From contig SUYX01000015.1 in assembly GCA_015060225.1 (NCBI GenBank), forward strand, positions 1-49,650: 49,650 nt of DNA, in the 5' to 3' direction. Under the pieces are notes generated by a model. The model worked only from the letters and a program-made list of their open reading frames with translations, searched no databases and had not been told where the DNA came from. Below are positions 33,725 to 41,562 of the stretch, piece by piece (the first letter of the stretch is position 1; each line of letters starts with the position of its first letter). The DNA is from Bacteroidales bacterium. Its GTDB lineage: Bacteria > Bacteroidota > Bacteroidia > Bacteroidales > UBA932. A program made the translations under genes and the position numbers.

Positions 33725-34876
33725 TTATGCAAGGAATGCAAGAAGGATACCTGCAGCAACTGCACTGCCGATAACACCTGCAACGTTAGGACCCATAGCA
33801 TGCATCAACAGGAAGTTTGATTTGTCAAACTCCTGACCCACGTTGTTTGATACACGTGCTGCATCTGGTACTGCAGAAACACCTGCGTTACCGATAAGCG
33901 GGTTGATTTTGTTGCCCTCTTTGAGGAACAGGTTGAAGAACTTCACGAACAATACACCTGCAAATGTAGCAACTACAAATGAGAATGCACCAAGGATGAA
34001 GATCTTAACTGAACTCCACTGAAGGAACTTGTCTGCCTGAGTTGAAGCACCTACAGTAATACCGATAAGGATTGTTACAACGTCAATTAGCGGACCGCTT
34101 GCAGTTGTAGCAAGACGTTTTGTTACACCAGACTCCTTGATAAGGTTACCAAAGAACAACATACCCAATAGTGGAATACCTGAAGGTACGATGAATGCTG
34201 TTAGAAGGAAACCAACGATAGGGAACAATCTTTTCTCTGTAGGGGTAACTGCACGTGGCGGTTTCATCTTGATAAGTCTCTCTTTCTCAGTTGTAAGCAA
34301 CTTCATTATAGGAGGCTGGATAACTGGAACAAGAGCCATGTATGAATATGCTGAAACTGCAATTGCACCCATCAAATCTGGAGCCAATCTGCCGGAAAGG
34401 AAGATAGCAGTTGGACCGTCTGCTCCACCGATGATACCGATAGCACCTGCCTCAGTAGGAGAGAATCCTAGAGCCAAAGCTACTATGTATGCACCAAAGA
34501 TACCGAACTGTGCAGCAGCACCAATCAACATTAGTTTAGGGTTAGAGATCAATGCAGAAAAGTCTGTCATTGCACCTATTCCCAAGAAAATCAACGGTGG
34601 ATACCAACCCTGGCTAACACCTCCGTAAAGGATGTTGAGTACAGAGTTCTGTTCGTAAACACCTACCTGTAGTCCAGGAAACAATGGAATGTTTCCAATA
34701 AGGATACCAAACCCGATAGGAACAAGAAGCATAGGCTCCCAATCCCTTGTGATGGCAAGGTATATGAAAACCAATCCTATTAATATCATAAGGATATGGC
34801 CAAGTGTTACATTGGCAAATCCTGTGTACATAAAGAACTGGCCCAAGTTGTCTAATATACTAGCTTCGTAAACCAT
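33725..34876 (-). CDS. mmdB: Na+-translocating decarboxylase subunit beta
   Basis: 383 residues, highly hydrophobic, with about ten membrane segments. Family motifs are 'LIFLGIGAMTDFSALISNPKLMLIGAAAQFGIF', 'AGAIGIIGGADGPTAIFLSGRLAPDLMGAIAVSAYSYMALVPVIQPPIMKLLTT' and 'ATTASGPLIDVVTILIGITVGAS'. The GGADGPT region holds the aspartate involved in Na+ passage and carboxybiotin decarboxylation. The beta subunit releases CO2 from carboxybiotin and moves Na+ out across the inner membrane. It ends the mmd operon, 2 bases after the biotin carrier gene. Oxaloacetate or glutaconyl-CoA decarboxylase beta subunits look alike; the epimerase gene in the operon points to methylmalonyl-CoA. Confidence 0.93.
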   Translation of the reverse strand: MVYEASILDNLGQFFMYTGFANVTLGHILMILIGLVFIYLAITRDWEPMLLVPIGFGILIGNIPLFPGLQVGVYEQNSVLNILYGGVSQGWYPPLIFLGIGAMTDFSALISNPKLMLIGAAAQFGIFGAYIVALALGFSPTEAGAIGIIGGADGPTAIFLSGRLAPDLMGAIAVSAYSYMALVPVIQPPIMKLLTTEKERLIKMKPPRAVTPTEKRLFPIVGFLLTAFIVPSGIPLLGMLFFGNLIKESGVTKRLATTASGPLIDVVTILIGITVGASTQADKFLQWSSVKIFILGAFSFVVATFAGVLFVKFFNLFLKEGNKINPLIGNAGVSAVPDAARVSNNVGQEFDKSNFLLMHAMGPNVAGVIGSAVAAGILLAFLA

Positions 34877-34878
34877 AA

Positions 34879-35313
34879 TTAACCGATTATTACAAGTGGA
34901 GCACCCTCAAGTACTGAATCACCTTTACCAACTTTAATTGCAGTTACTGTACCGTCTGCAGTAGCCTCAATAACGTTCTCCATTTTCATGGCCTCAAGAA
35001 CCATTACTTTCTGGCCTCTCTTCACTGCATCACCCTCTTTAACGCAAACTTCAAGGATTACGCCTGGGAGTGGAGATGTTACAGCCTGGCCTGCACCGCC
35101 TGTGGCAGCAGGTTTAGAAACTTTAACCTCAGGAGCGCCTGATGATTTTGCTACCGGTTTAGCAACAGGGGCTGCAGCAACTTTCTTGATTGGTTTCTCA
35201 AACTCAACTTTAAATGGAGTTCCGTTTACCTCCACATCTGCAACTGAGCCATCTACCTCGTTAACGGTAACAGCATAATCGTTACCATTAATTTTCAATT
35301 TATATTCTTTCAT
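34879..35313 (-). CDS. mmdC: Biotin carrier subunit of the decarboxylase
   Basis: 144 residues. The N-terminal region (1-45) is followed by an Ala/Pro/Lys linker (about 45-75), and the biotinyl domain is at 76-144. The biotinylation motif is EAMKM with the acceptor Lys110; 'SPLPGVILEVCVKEGDAVKRGQ' is the conserved lead-in. The carrier shuttles CO2 from the carboxyltransferase (mmdA) to the membrane subunit (mmdB). The flexible linker is typical of such swinging arms. It is 23 bases from the upstream gene and 2 from mmdB. Confidence 0.93.
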   Translation of the reverse strand: MKEYKLKINGNDYAVTVNEVDGSVADVEVNGTPFKVEFEKPIKKVAAAPVAKPVAKSSGAPEVKVSKPAATGGAGQAVTSPLPGVILEVCVKEGDAVKRGQKVMVLEAMKMENVIEATADGTVTAIKVGKGDSVLEGAPLVIIG

Positions 35314-35336
35314 TATCTTTAATCTCTTTTAATGAT

Positions 35337-36323
35337 TTATTTTTTTAATTGTGGAGTCTCTCTTAGTGTGTAAATCTTAGAACTCCAAGGTGAGTAAGAT
35401 TTAGATACTTTATTAATGGTAAGTATTGTATACTCAACGTCATGTGCCTCATTGTCCTGCATGAACAAGTGAATAGCCATAGAGATAGCCGCATAAGTCT
35501 CTGCCGATACCTGACCAGATGTATCCGCTTTTTCCTTGCGCGAAGTTCCCTCCATAGCTTTGACAGCGTTCTCTGATTTTTTCCTGATATGGAATTTGCC
35601 AATTTGTTTGAATACAAAGAACAATATTGCCAAAGCAAGGAATGTAACACTCATTGCAGTCAAAGTAAGGAAGATACCGTTAGGGTCAACTTGTGACATT
35701 ACTGCAGATTTTGACTCTCCATCCAATGTAGCGTTATTTGTACTTGGAGTAGGATTGTCCATGTTTATCCAACCAAATTTGGTTGTTTTGTCAGCCTTTG
35801 CTGCAGCATCAATTTTAGATTTCCTGTAGGATGTATAGAATGTTCCAAGTTCGCTGGCAGAACCTTCACCATCCATTTTTCTTCCATAGGACTTGTTTGG
35901 CTCCAATGCAGGAAATTTAACTCTGTCTATGATGGTTCGTCCATCTGCTGCAGTGAAAATAATTTCATTTGCTCCGTCCAATGTAAATCCAAGGTGGAAA
36001 GTACCTCTGTTGGCAATGCCGTCTGCCCAGAACAGAATGTGCTGGCGAGGCTGTACTTTGGTAAGGACATCCCCTTTAGGGATTCTGTACATTGTAAGGT
36101 TATTGGGATCTGTAGAAAGATAACAGCCCGCAATATCCACTGTACCATATGATGTGTTGAACAGTTCAATCCAACCGCTTCTGTAGCCATAATCATCCTC
36201 AAACCCCTCAGTATTGGTAACCAGTACCTCATTGAGACGCATGTCGGACATATTCTGGGCATTCAGATTAGAAGCGCAGACAAGAACTCCCAACAACAAT
36301 ATAAAACTGTAAAATTTCTTCAT
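35337..36323 (-). CDS. OadG-like decarboxylase subunit with a lamin-tail domain
   Basis: 328 residues in three parts. A signal peptide (about 1-23, ending NLNAQ) leads to a lamin-tail-domain-like beta-sandwich (about 27-145: 'RLNEVLVTNTEGFEDDYGYRSGWIELFNTSYGTVDIAGCYLS', 'ANEIIFTAADGRTIIDRVKFPAL'). A linker follows, then one membrane helix (216-238, 'GIFLTLTAMSVTFLALAILF') and a cytoplasmic tail with a C-terminal region (275-320) of the OadG type. OadG/gamma subunits normally are under 100 residues and join the soluble and membrane parts; here the domain outside the membrane is extra. Being within the mmd operon, it is presumably the gamma/delta-like subunit. What the lamin-tail domain binds in the periplasm is unknown. 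Confidence 0.8.
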   Translation of the reverse strand: MKKFYSFILLLGVLVCASNLNAQNMSDMRLNEVLVTNTEGFEDDYGYRSGWIELFNTSYGTVDIAGCYLSTDPNNLTMYRIPKGDVLTKVQPRQHILFWADGIANRGTFHLGFTLDGANEIIFTAADGRTIIDRVKFPALEPNKSYGRKMDGEGSASELGTFYTSYRKSKIDAAAKADKTTKFGWINMDNPTPSTNNATLDGESKSAVMSQVDPNGIFLTLTAMSVTFLALAILFFVFKQIGKFHIRKKSENAVKAMEGTSRKEKADTSGQVSAETYAAISMAIHLFMQDNEAHDVEYTILTINKVSKSYSPWSSKIYTLRETPQLKK

Positions 36324-36340
36324 TTTTTTTGTTGTTTTAA

Positions 36341-37894
36341 TTATAGAGGAAGGTTGTCGTGCTTCTTCGCAGGGTTTACAAGTTTCTTGGTCTGAAGCTC
36401 CTGAAGGGCTCTAATAACGCGGAAACGGGTATTTCTTGGCTCAATTACATCGTCAATGTAGCCATATTTTGCAGCGTTGTAAGGGTTTGCAAATGCATCT
36501 CTGTACTCCTGCTCTTTCTCTTTTGCGAATGCTTTAGGATCAGCAGCCTCTTTCATCTCCTTGCCGTAAAGAACCTCAATAGCACCAGAAGGACCCATTA
36601 CTGCAATCTCACCTGTAGGCCATGCATAGTTGATGTCACCACGGAGATGTTTAGAACTCATCACACAGTATGCACCACCGTATGCTTTTCTAAGAACAAC
36701 TGTAACTTTTGGAACAGTAGCCTCACCGTAAGCATATAGAAGTTTTGCACCGTGAAGAATGATTCCGCCGTACTCCTGCTGTGTACCAGGCAAGAAACCA
36801 GGAACGTCAACAAGTGTTACCAAAGGAATGTTGAAAGCGTCGCAGAAACGTACGAAACGTGCAGCCTTTCTTGAAGAGTTGTTGTCAAGAACACCTGCCA
36901 ATGCTTTAGGCTGGTTAGCCACGATACCAACTGACTGGCCGTTGAAACGGGCGAAACCTACTACAATATTCTTTGCATAGTCTTTGTGAACCTCAAGGAA
37001 TTTGCCCTCGTCAACGATTGCGCCGATTACCTCGTAAACATCGTATGGTTTGTTAGGATCGTCAGGAATAATCTCATTCAATGAATCCTCAAGTCTGTCA
37101 ATAGGGTCATTTGTCTCAACATATGGAGCCTCCTCCAAATTGTTCTGAGGGATATAGCTCAAAAGGGCTTTGATAACCTCAAGACCTTCCTCCTCATTGT
37201 CAACTGCAAAGTGTGCAACACCACTCTTAGAAGCGTGAACGCTGGCACCACCAAGCTGCTCTTGTGTAACATCCTCACCTGTAACTGATTTTACAACTTT
37301 TGGACCAGTAAGGAACATGTAGCTGGTACCTCTTGTCATAATGTTGAAGTCAGTAAGTGCTGGAGAATATACAGCACCACCTGCGCATGGACCGAAGATT
37401 GCAGAAATCTGAGGGATAACACCTGATGCAAGGATATTTCTCTGGAAAATCTCAGTATAACCTGCAAGAGCATTTACACCCTCCTGGATACGTGCTCCAC
37501 CTGAGTCATTAAGACCTATTACTGGGGCACCCATTCTCATACCTTTATCCATTACTTTACAGATTTTCATTGCAAAGCTCTCAGAAAGTGAACCTCCAAA
37601 TACTGTAAAGTCCTGAGCGAATACATATACCATACGGCCGTCAATTGTACCTCTACCGGTTACAACACCGTCACCAAGGAATACGTTCTTCTCCATACCA
37701 AAGTTTGTACAACGGTGTGTTACAAACATATCAAACTCCTCAAAGCTTCCCTCATCCAGAAGCATGTTGATTCTTTCACGAGCAGTATATTTGCCTTTTT
37801 CGTGCTGTGAGTCAATTCTTTTTTGACCACCGCCAATGCGTGCTTTCTCACGTAGAGAAATAAGCGCCTTTACTTGTTCGAGTTGATTGCTCAT
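36341..37894 (-). CDS. mmdA: Methylmalonyl-CoA decarboxylase carboxyltransferase subunit
   Basis: 517 residues, the normal length of the acyl-CoA carboxyltransferase fold with two crotonase-like halves. Motifs: '[19 protein letters not shown]', '[26 protein letters not shown]', '[17 protein letters not shown]' (CoA oxyanion hole), and in the C-half '[28 protein letters not shown]', '[21 protein letters not shown]'. It transfers the carboxyl group of methylmalonyl-CoA to biotin on mmdC, giving propionyl-CoA. The same fold serves propionyl-CoA carboxylase beta, but the adjacent membrane subunit genes make the decarboxylase the natural reading. Confidence 0.93.
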   Translation of the reverse strand: MSNQLEQVKALISLREKARIGGGQKRIDSQHEKGKYTARERINMLLDEGSFEEFDMFVTHRCTNFGMEKNVFLGDGVVTGRGTIDGRMVYVFAQDFTVFGGSLSESFAMKICKVMDKGMRMGAPVIGLNDSGGARIQEGVNALAGYTEIFQRNILASGVIPQISAIFGPCAGGAVYSPALTDFNIMTRGTSYMFLTGPKVVKSVTGEDVTQEQLGGASVHASKSGVAHFAVDNEEEGLEVIKALLSYIPQNNLEEAPYVETNDPIDRLEDSLNEIIPDDPNKPYDVYEVIGAIVDEGKFLEVHKDYAKNIVVGFARFNGQSVGIVANQPKALAGVLDNNSSRKAARFVRFCDAFNIPLVTLVDVPGFLPGTQQEYGGIILHGAKLLYAYGEATVPKVTVVLRKAYGGAYCVMSSKHLRGDINYAWPTGEIAVMGPSGAIEVLYGKEMKEAADPKAFAKEKEQEYRDAFANPYNAAKYGYIDDVIEPRNTRFRVIRALQELQTKKLVNPAKKHDNLPL

Positions 37895-37925
37895 TTTAAA
37901 TATCTATGTTAGGTTTTAATTTGAA

Positions 37926-38339
37926 TTACATTTTTGATGGATCCTCGCAAAGCTCTGTAAGAACGCCACAAGTTGATTTTGGATGAAGGAAAGCAATATT
38001 CAAACCCTCAGCACCTTTTCTAGGGGCTTTGTCTATAAGCTGTACATCTTTAGATGCCAACTCGTCAAGAGAAGCCTGTACGCCGTTTGTAGCAAAAGCA
38101 ATGTGGTGTACACCCTCGCCTTTCTTCTCAATGAATTTTGCAATTGTACCCTCTGGAGATGTGCTCTCAAGAAGCTCAAGTTTGGTCTGGCCAATCTTGA
38201 AGAATGCGGTTTTTACCTTCTGGTCAGCCACTTCCTCAATAGCGTAGCATTTAAGACCAAGTTTTTCCTCATAGTAAGGAATAGCAGTCTCCAAAGATTT
38301 AACTGCAATACCAATGTGCTCAATATGTGTTAGTTCCAT
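37926..38339 (-). CDS. mce: Methylmalonyl-CoA epimerase
   Basis: 137 residues, vicinal oxygen chelate fold of two beta-alpha-beta-beta-beta modules. Expected metal ligands are visible: His9 in 'IEHIGIAVKSLE', a histidine in 'GEGVHHIAFAT', and a glutamate in the last strand 'GVLTELCE'. The 'KLGLKCYAIEEVADQKVKTAFFKIGQTKLELLES' stretch is typical. It converts the (R) and (S) forms of methylmalonyl-CoA, joining the B12-dependent mutase product to the decarboxylase. First gene of the operon with a well-formed promoter at 38384; mutase genes are not in the window. Confidence 0.93.
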   Translation of the reverse strand: MELTHIEHIGIAVKSLETAIPYYEEKLGLKCYAIEEVADQKVKTAFFKIGQTKLELLESTSPEGTIAKFIEKKGEGVHHIAFATNGVQASLDELASKDVQLIDKAPRKGAEGLNIAFLHPKSTCGVLTELCEDPSKM

Positions 38340-38383
38340 ATCAATATGTTTTTTAAATGTTAGAATATGTGCATATTATCTTG

Positions 38384-38416
38384 CAAATGTAGTAAATATT
38401 AAAACCTTTTCCCAAA
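38384..38416 (-). promoter_or_regulatory. Promoter of the mce-mmd operon
   Basis: On the minus strand TTTG (38416-38413), 21-base spacer, TACATTTG (38391-38384) fit the Bacteroides consensus. The start near 38378 gives a leader of about 39 bases. No riboswitch-like structure is seen in that leader. Confidence 0.72.
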
Positions 38417-38479
38417 AAAAGAATCTTTTTCCCTCCATTTCTCCGTAATTCAATTTTTCTTTGGATAATAATTCCTGAG

Positions 38480-38796
38480 CTATCTTTATTTATTACGATT
38501 TTGTTCCCGATGGTGGCAATTTGTGTTGCTGGGGAACATTTCTCTGCGATTTTGTTCCCCGAGGTGGCAATTTGTGTCGCTGGGGAACATTTCCCTGCGA
38601 TTTTGTTCCCGATTGCGGAAATTTGCGTTGTTGGGGAACATTTCTCTGCGATTCCGTTCCCCGGGGTGGCAATTTGTGTTGCTGGGGAACATTTCCCTGC
38701 GATTTTGTTCCCCGAGGTGGCAATTTGTGGTGTCAGGGAACATTTCTCTGTGATTCCGTTCCCCGAGGCGGCATTCTGTTGTGCTGGGGAACATTT
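38480..38796. repeat. Palindromic 51-bp repeat array 1 (RAYT-associated)
   Basis: Five full units begin at 38531, 38582, 38633, 38684 and 38735, each exactly 51 bases apart. A degenerate right half precedes them (from about 38480) and a left half-unit (38786-38796) ends 4 bases before the transposase stop codon. Each unit has a core GGGGAACATTTCTCTGCGAT.. closing with TGTTCCCC (8-bp arms, 14-base loop) and a 21-base linker such as GAGGTGGCAATTTGTGTTGCT. The linkers are similar to each other, not unique. Orientation matches array 2. Confidence 0.93.
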
Positions 38797-38800
38797 ACTT

Positions 38801-39706
38801 TTAGCTGTCGGGAAACAATTCATTTAAAATTGCCATTTCCAGATGTAGCGTTCGCGATATTTGTTTGTTGCTGGCGTTGTAATTGAAATGCAATTCTTTT
38901 GCTATCTCCATTTTCTGTTCCGGAGAGAGAGATTTTGGCGGCATTTCAAATTTTTTGATACCGAGCGAGTATATTGCACTGTAAATTTCGTCATCTGTGC
39001 AAATTACCTTGTCTCCTAATTCTCTTGCAATTTCACTGAATGTTTCCACTCTTCTGGAAATAAGGTTAAAATATTGGTGTGCATCTCTGAACAGTTGCAT
39101 GGCACTTTTAATTTTGACATAACATTCCGGTGATATATAATCTTCTGTAAAATAGAAGTTTTCAGGAAATTCATTATAATGTGTATGAAAAATTTTTCTC
39201 TTGAGCCTTATAGGAATTTTTCCTATGCCAACACGTATTTTTTCTGATGAGGAGTAATTGAAGAAATATTTGTTGGCACCCCAAGGATATGAGAACGGAT
39301 TATAGTCTCTGTTTACTAGATATCCATTTCTGTTTACATAAGTTATAGAATTGCGTAAATAATTGACATCGTTTATTCTAAAAATACTTGGACTGAAATT
39401 TTCCAATAATTTGGAATCTCCTTTAAGTGCATAGTATTTACTCATCCTTTTCTTGAATTCATTAAAAAATCCAATTGTATTTTCTTCATTGCCTTCAATT
39501 ATAAAATGAACATGGTTGCTCATCAACTGGAATGTATAAATACTTATACATTTCCTGAAGATACCTGCACATAAAGCAACTATGTTCATCCCAAATACAT
39601 ACTCTTCCCTATTGCGGAAAATGATTGACTGCATTTCCCCAGGAGTGCACACATGCCAAAATTCTTTTCCACCATGCAATTTTTTGTCATAACCGGCTAC
39701 TTTCAT
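38801..39706 (-). CDS. REP-associated tyrosine transposase (RAYT, Y1 HUH family)
   Basis: 301 residues from the ATG at 39706; an in-frame TTG at 39715 is less likely. The Y1 transposase fold is recognisable: 'FTQ'-equivalent 'YTFQLMSNHVHFIIEG' with the HUH pair His65-x-His67, and the candidate catalytic Tyr123 in 'NSITYVNRNGY'. The last 90 residues are an added helical domain ('SRRVETFSEIARELGD', 'SLSPEQKMEIAKELHFNYNASNKQISRTLHLE') that looks like a DNA-binding helix-turn-helix. RAYTs are single-copy, IS200/IS605-related enzymes that act on REP palindromes. Here palindromic arrays lie on both sides, starting 121 bases before the ATG and ending at the stop. The frame is intact and motifs present, so it may be active. 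No promoter with good consensus was found. Confidence 0.85.
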   Translation of the reverse strand: MKVAGYDKKLHGGKEFWHVCTPGEMQSIIFRNREEYVFGMNIVALCAGIFRKCISIYTFQLMSNHVHFIIEGNEENTIGFFNEFKKRMSKYYALKGDSKLLENFSPSIFRINDVNYLRNSITYVNRNGYLVNRDYNPFSYPWGANKYFFNYSSSEKIRVGIGKIPIRLKRKIFHTHYNEFPENFYFTEDYISPECYVKIKSAMQLFRDAHQYFNLISRRVETFSEIARELGDKVICTDDEIYSAIYSLGIKKFEMPPKSLSPEQKMEIAKELHFNYNASNKQISRTLHLEMAILNELFPDS

Positions 39707-39826
39707 TTTCTCCAAATTATTGTTTGCACAACATTACACCATTTTTTCCCGATATTATATCTGATTTAGAAATTTCTTTGTTACCTCAAGTAACTTTTTC
39801 TCTTTTTGGCATTTGCTTTTTTTGTT

Positions 39827-40541
39827 GGGGAACATTTCCCTGCAATTTTGTTCCCCAAGGTGTCATTTTGTGCAGTTGTGGAACATTTATCCGCGATTTT
39901 GTTCCCCAAGGTGGAAATTTGCGTTGTTGGGGAACATTTCTCTGTGATTCCGTTCCCCGAGGTGGCATTCTGTTGTGTCGGGGAACATTTCTCTGTGATT
40001 CTATTCCCCAAGGTGGCATTCTGTTGTGTCGGGGAACATTTCTCCGCTATTCTGTTTCCCAGGGTGTCATTTTGTGGTGTCAGGGGAACATTTCCCTGCG
40101 ATTTTGTTCCCTGAGGTGGCAATTTGTGTTGCTGGGGAACATTTCTTTGCGATTCTGTTCCCGATAGTGGAAATTTGTGTTGTTGGGGAACATTTCTCTG
40201 TGATTCTGTTCCCCAAGGTGGCATTTTGTTGTGTTGGGGAACATTTCTCTGCGATTCTGTTCCCGATAGTGGAAATTTGCGTTGTTTGGGAACATTTCTC
40301 TGTGATTCTGTTCCCCAAGGTGGCATTTTGTTGTGTCGGGTAACATTTCCCTGCGATTTTGTTCCCCGAGGTGGAAATTTGTGTTGCTGGGGAACATTTC
40401 TTTGCGATTCTGTTCCCGATAGTGGAAATTTGCGTTGTTTGGGAACATTTCTCTGCGATTCTGTTCCCCAGGGTGTCATTTTGTGCAGTTGTGGAACATT
40501 TCTCTGCGATTCCGTTCCCCGAGGTGGCATTCTGTTGTGCC
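39827..40541. repeat. Palindromic 51-bp repeat array 2 (RAYT-associated)
   Basis: Fourteen units begin at 39827, 39878, 39929, 39980, 40031, 40083, 40134, 40185, 40236, 40287, 40338, 40389, 40440 and 40491. Thirteen spacings are 51 bases except one of 52 (40031 to 40083). Cores follow GGGGAACATTT-N-TGTTCCCC with single changes (GTGGAACA, TGGGAACA, GGGTAACA). Linkers fall into a few recurring types: GAGGTGGCAATTTGTGTTGC, GATAGTGGAAATTTGTGTTG, AAGGTGGCATTTTGTTGTG and GGGTGTCATTTTGTGCAGTT. Because 51 is divisible by three, long frames stay open on both strands, but these have no codon bias or start context and are not called as genes. Confidence 0.93.
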
Positions 40542-40548
40542 GTAAATG

Positions 40549-40610
40549 TAAGGAGTGCCGGGTGAGTCACGGGAATGTGTGGAATTTAAGGAGTGCCGGG
40601 TGAGTCACGG
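40549..40610. repeat. Short direct repeats beyond array 2
   Basis: A 24-base sequence (core AGGAGTGCCGGGTGAGTCAC) occurs at 40549-40572 and exactly again at 40587-40610. It is followed to about 40665 by runs of GGAAAGTCA and GGGGAATCA repeats. These do not match the 51-bp unit. No gene is seen between 40542 and the yebC terminator. Confidence 0.8.
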
Positions 40611-40692
40611 AAATCTGGAGATTCTGGAAAGTCAGGAAAGTCAGGGGAATCAGGGGAATCAGGGGAATAGGTAGGGTAGGGGTGCTATAAAA

Positions 40693-40716
40693 GAAGGCGA
40701 CTAATAAGTCGCCTTC
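40693..40716 (-). terminator. Terminator of yebC
   Basis: GAAGGCGAC, loop TAATAA and GTCGCCTTC give a 9-bp perfect stem 25 bases after the yebC stop. On the minus strand it continues with TTTTATAG, a short U-tract. Confidence 0.88.
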
Positions 40717-40740
40717 CTGTTTTCTGTTGTCTGCCGAGTT

Positions 40741-41469
40741 TTACTCAGACATGTCCATTGTGTGGTATACGTTCTGAACGTCGTCATCGTCTTCGAGTTT
40801 GGCAAGGAGTTTCTCCATGTCTGCCTTCTCCTCTGCTGAGAGTTTTTTAGGCTCTGAGGTTGGGATCCTTTCAAACTGGCCTGATTTAATTTCAAAACCG
40901 TTGCTCTCAAGGTATTTCTGAATATCTCCAAATGACTCGAATGCGCCGTAGATCATGATTACATTTTCTTCCTCATCCATGAAAATTTCATCTACACCGT
41001 AATCAATCATCTCAAGCTCAAGCTCTTCCATGTCCAAACCCTCTTTTGCAGTTACTTTGAATACACATTTGCGCTCGAACATGAAGTCTACTGAGCCAGA
41101 TGTGCCAAGTGAACCGCCGAATTTGTTGAAGTAGCTTCTTACATTTGCTACAGTTCTCATGTTGTTGTCGGTTGCTGTTTCAACTAGAACTGCAATTCCG
41201 TGTGGACCGTAACCTTCGTATACAATCTCTTTGTAGTCTGCTGTATCTTTCTCAACTGCACGTTTGATTGCCCTGTCGATATTGTCTTTTGGCATGTTCT
41301 CACTCTTTGCAGTCTGTATAAGTGTACGTAGTCTTGGGTTGCTGTCGGGATCAGGACCTCCTGCTTTTGCAGCAATTGTTATCTCTTTTCCCAATCTGGT
41401 GAATACGCGGGCCATGTTGCCCCAGCGTTTCAATTTTCTTTCTTTTCTGAACTCAAATGCTCTTCCCAT
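40741..41469 (-). CDS. yebC: YebC/PmpR family protein
   Basis: 242 residues. 'MGRAFEFRKERKLKRWGNMARVFTRLGKEITIAAKAGGPDPDSNPRLRTLI' is the classic YebC start, followed by 'AKSENMPKDNIDRAIKRA' and 'YEGYGPHGIAVLVETATDNNMRTVANVRSYFNKFGGSLGTSGSVDFMF'. The family was described as DNA-binding regulators; more recent work links YebC/TACO1 proteins to translation of proline-rich stretches. The cytosolic three-domain protein has normal length, with an acidic C-terminal tail (LAKLEDDDDVQNVYHTMDMSE). It is a single gene with its own terminator at 40693; a consensus promoter was not seen in the 93 bases upstream. Confidence 0.95.
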   Translation of the reverse strand: MGRAFEFRKERKLKRWGNMARVFTRLGKEITIAAKAGGPDPDSNPRLRTLIQTAKSENMPKDNIDRAIKRAVEKDTADYKEIVYEGYGPHGIAVLVETATDNNMRTVANVRSYFNKFGGSLGTSGSVDFMFERKCVFKVTAKEGLDMEELELEMIDYGVDEIFMDEEENVIMIYGAFESFGDIQKYLESNGFEIKSGQFERIPTSEPKKLSAEEKADMEKLLAKLEDDDDVQNVYHTMDMSE

Positions 41470-41562
41470 ATTATCTGTTTTTTCAGTCTGCTGCAGCTGT
41501 TTCCCGTTCCAAGGACAACTGCCGACTGTATGTTTGTCACTATTAAATGAGTCTCTTTTTTA

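Noticed and set aside
38353-38823. Open frames over array 1
   Set aside because: Same cause as in array 2; they also overlap the mce promoter and the end of the transposase gene.
39781-40530. Long repetitive open frames on both strands over array 2 (up to 249 codons)
   Set aside because: They arise because the unit is 51 bases and lacks stops; several frames on both strands are equally open, and a one-base change at 40083 shifts them. No sign of a real start or family.
38480-40541. CRISPR array (30-base palindromic repeats separated by 21-base spacers)
   Set aside because: The 'spacers' are variants of a few sequences, not unique; repeats vary internally; no cas gene is nearby. It is a tandem palindromic repeat linked to a RAYT gene.
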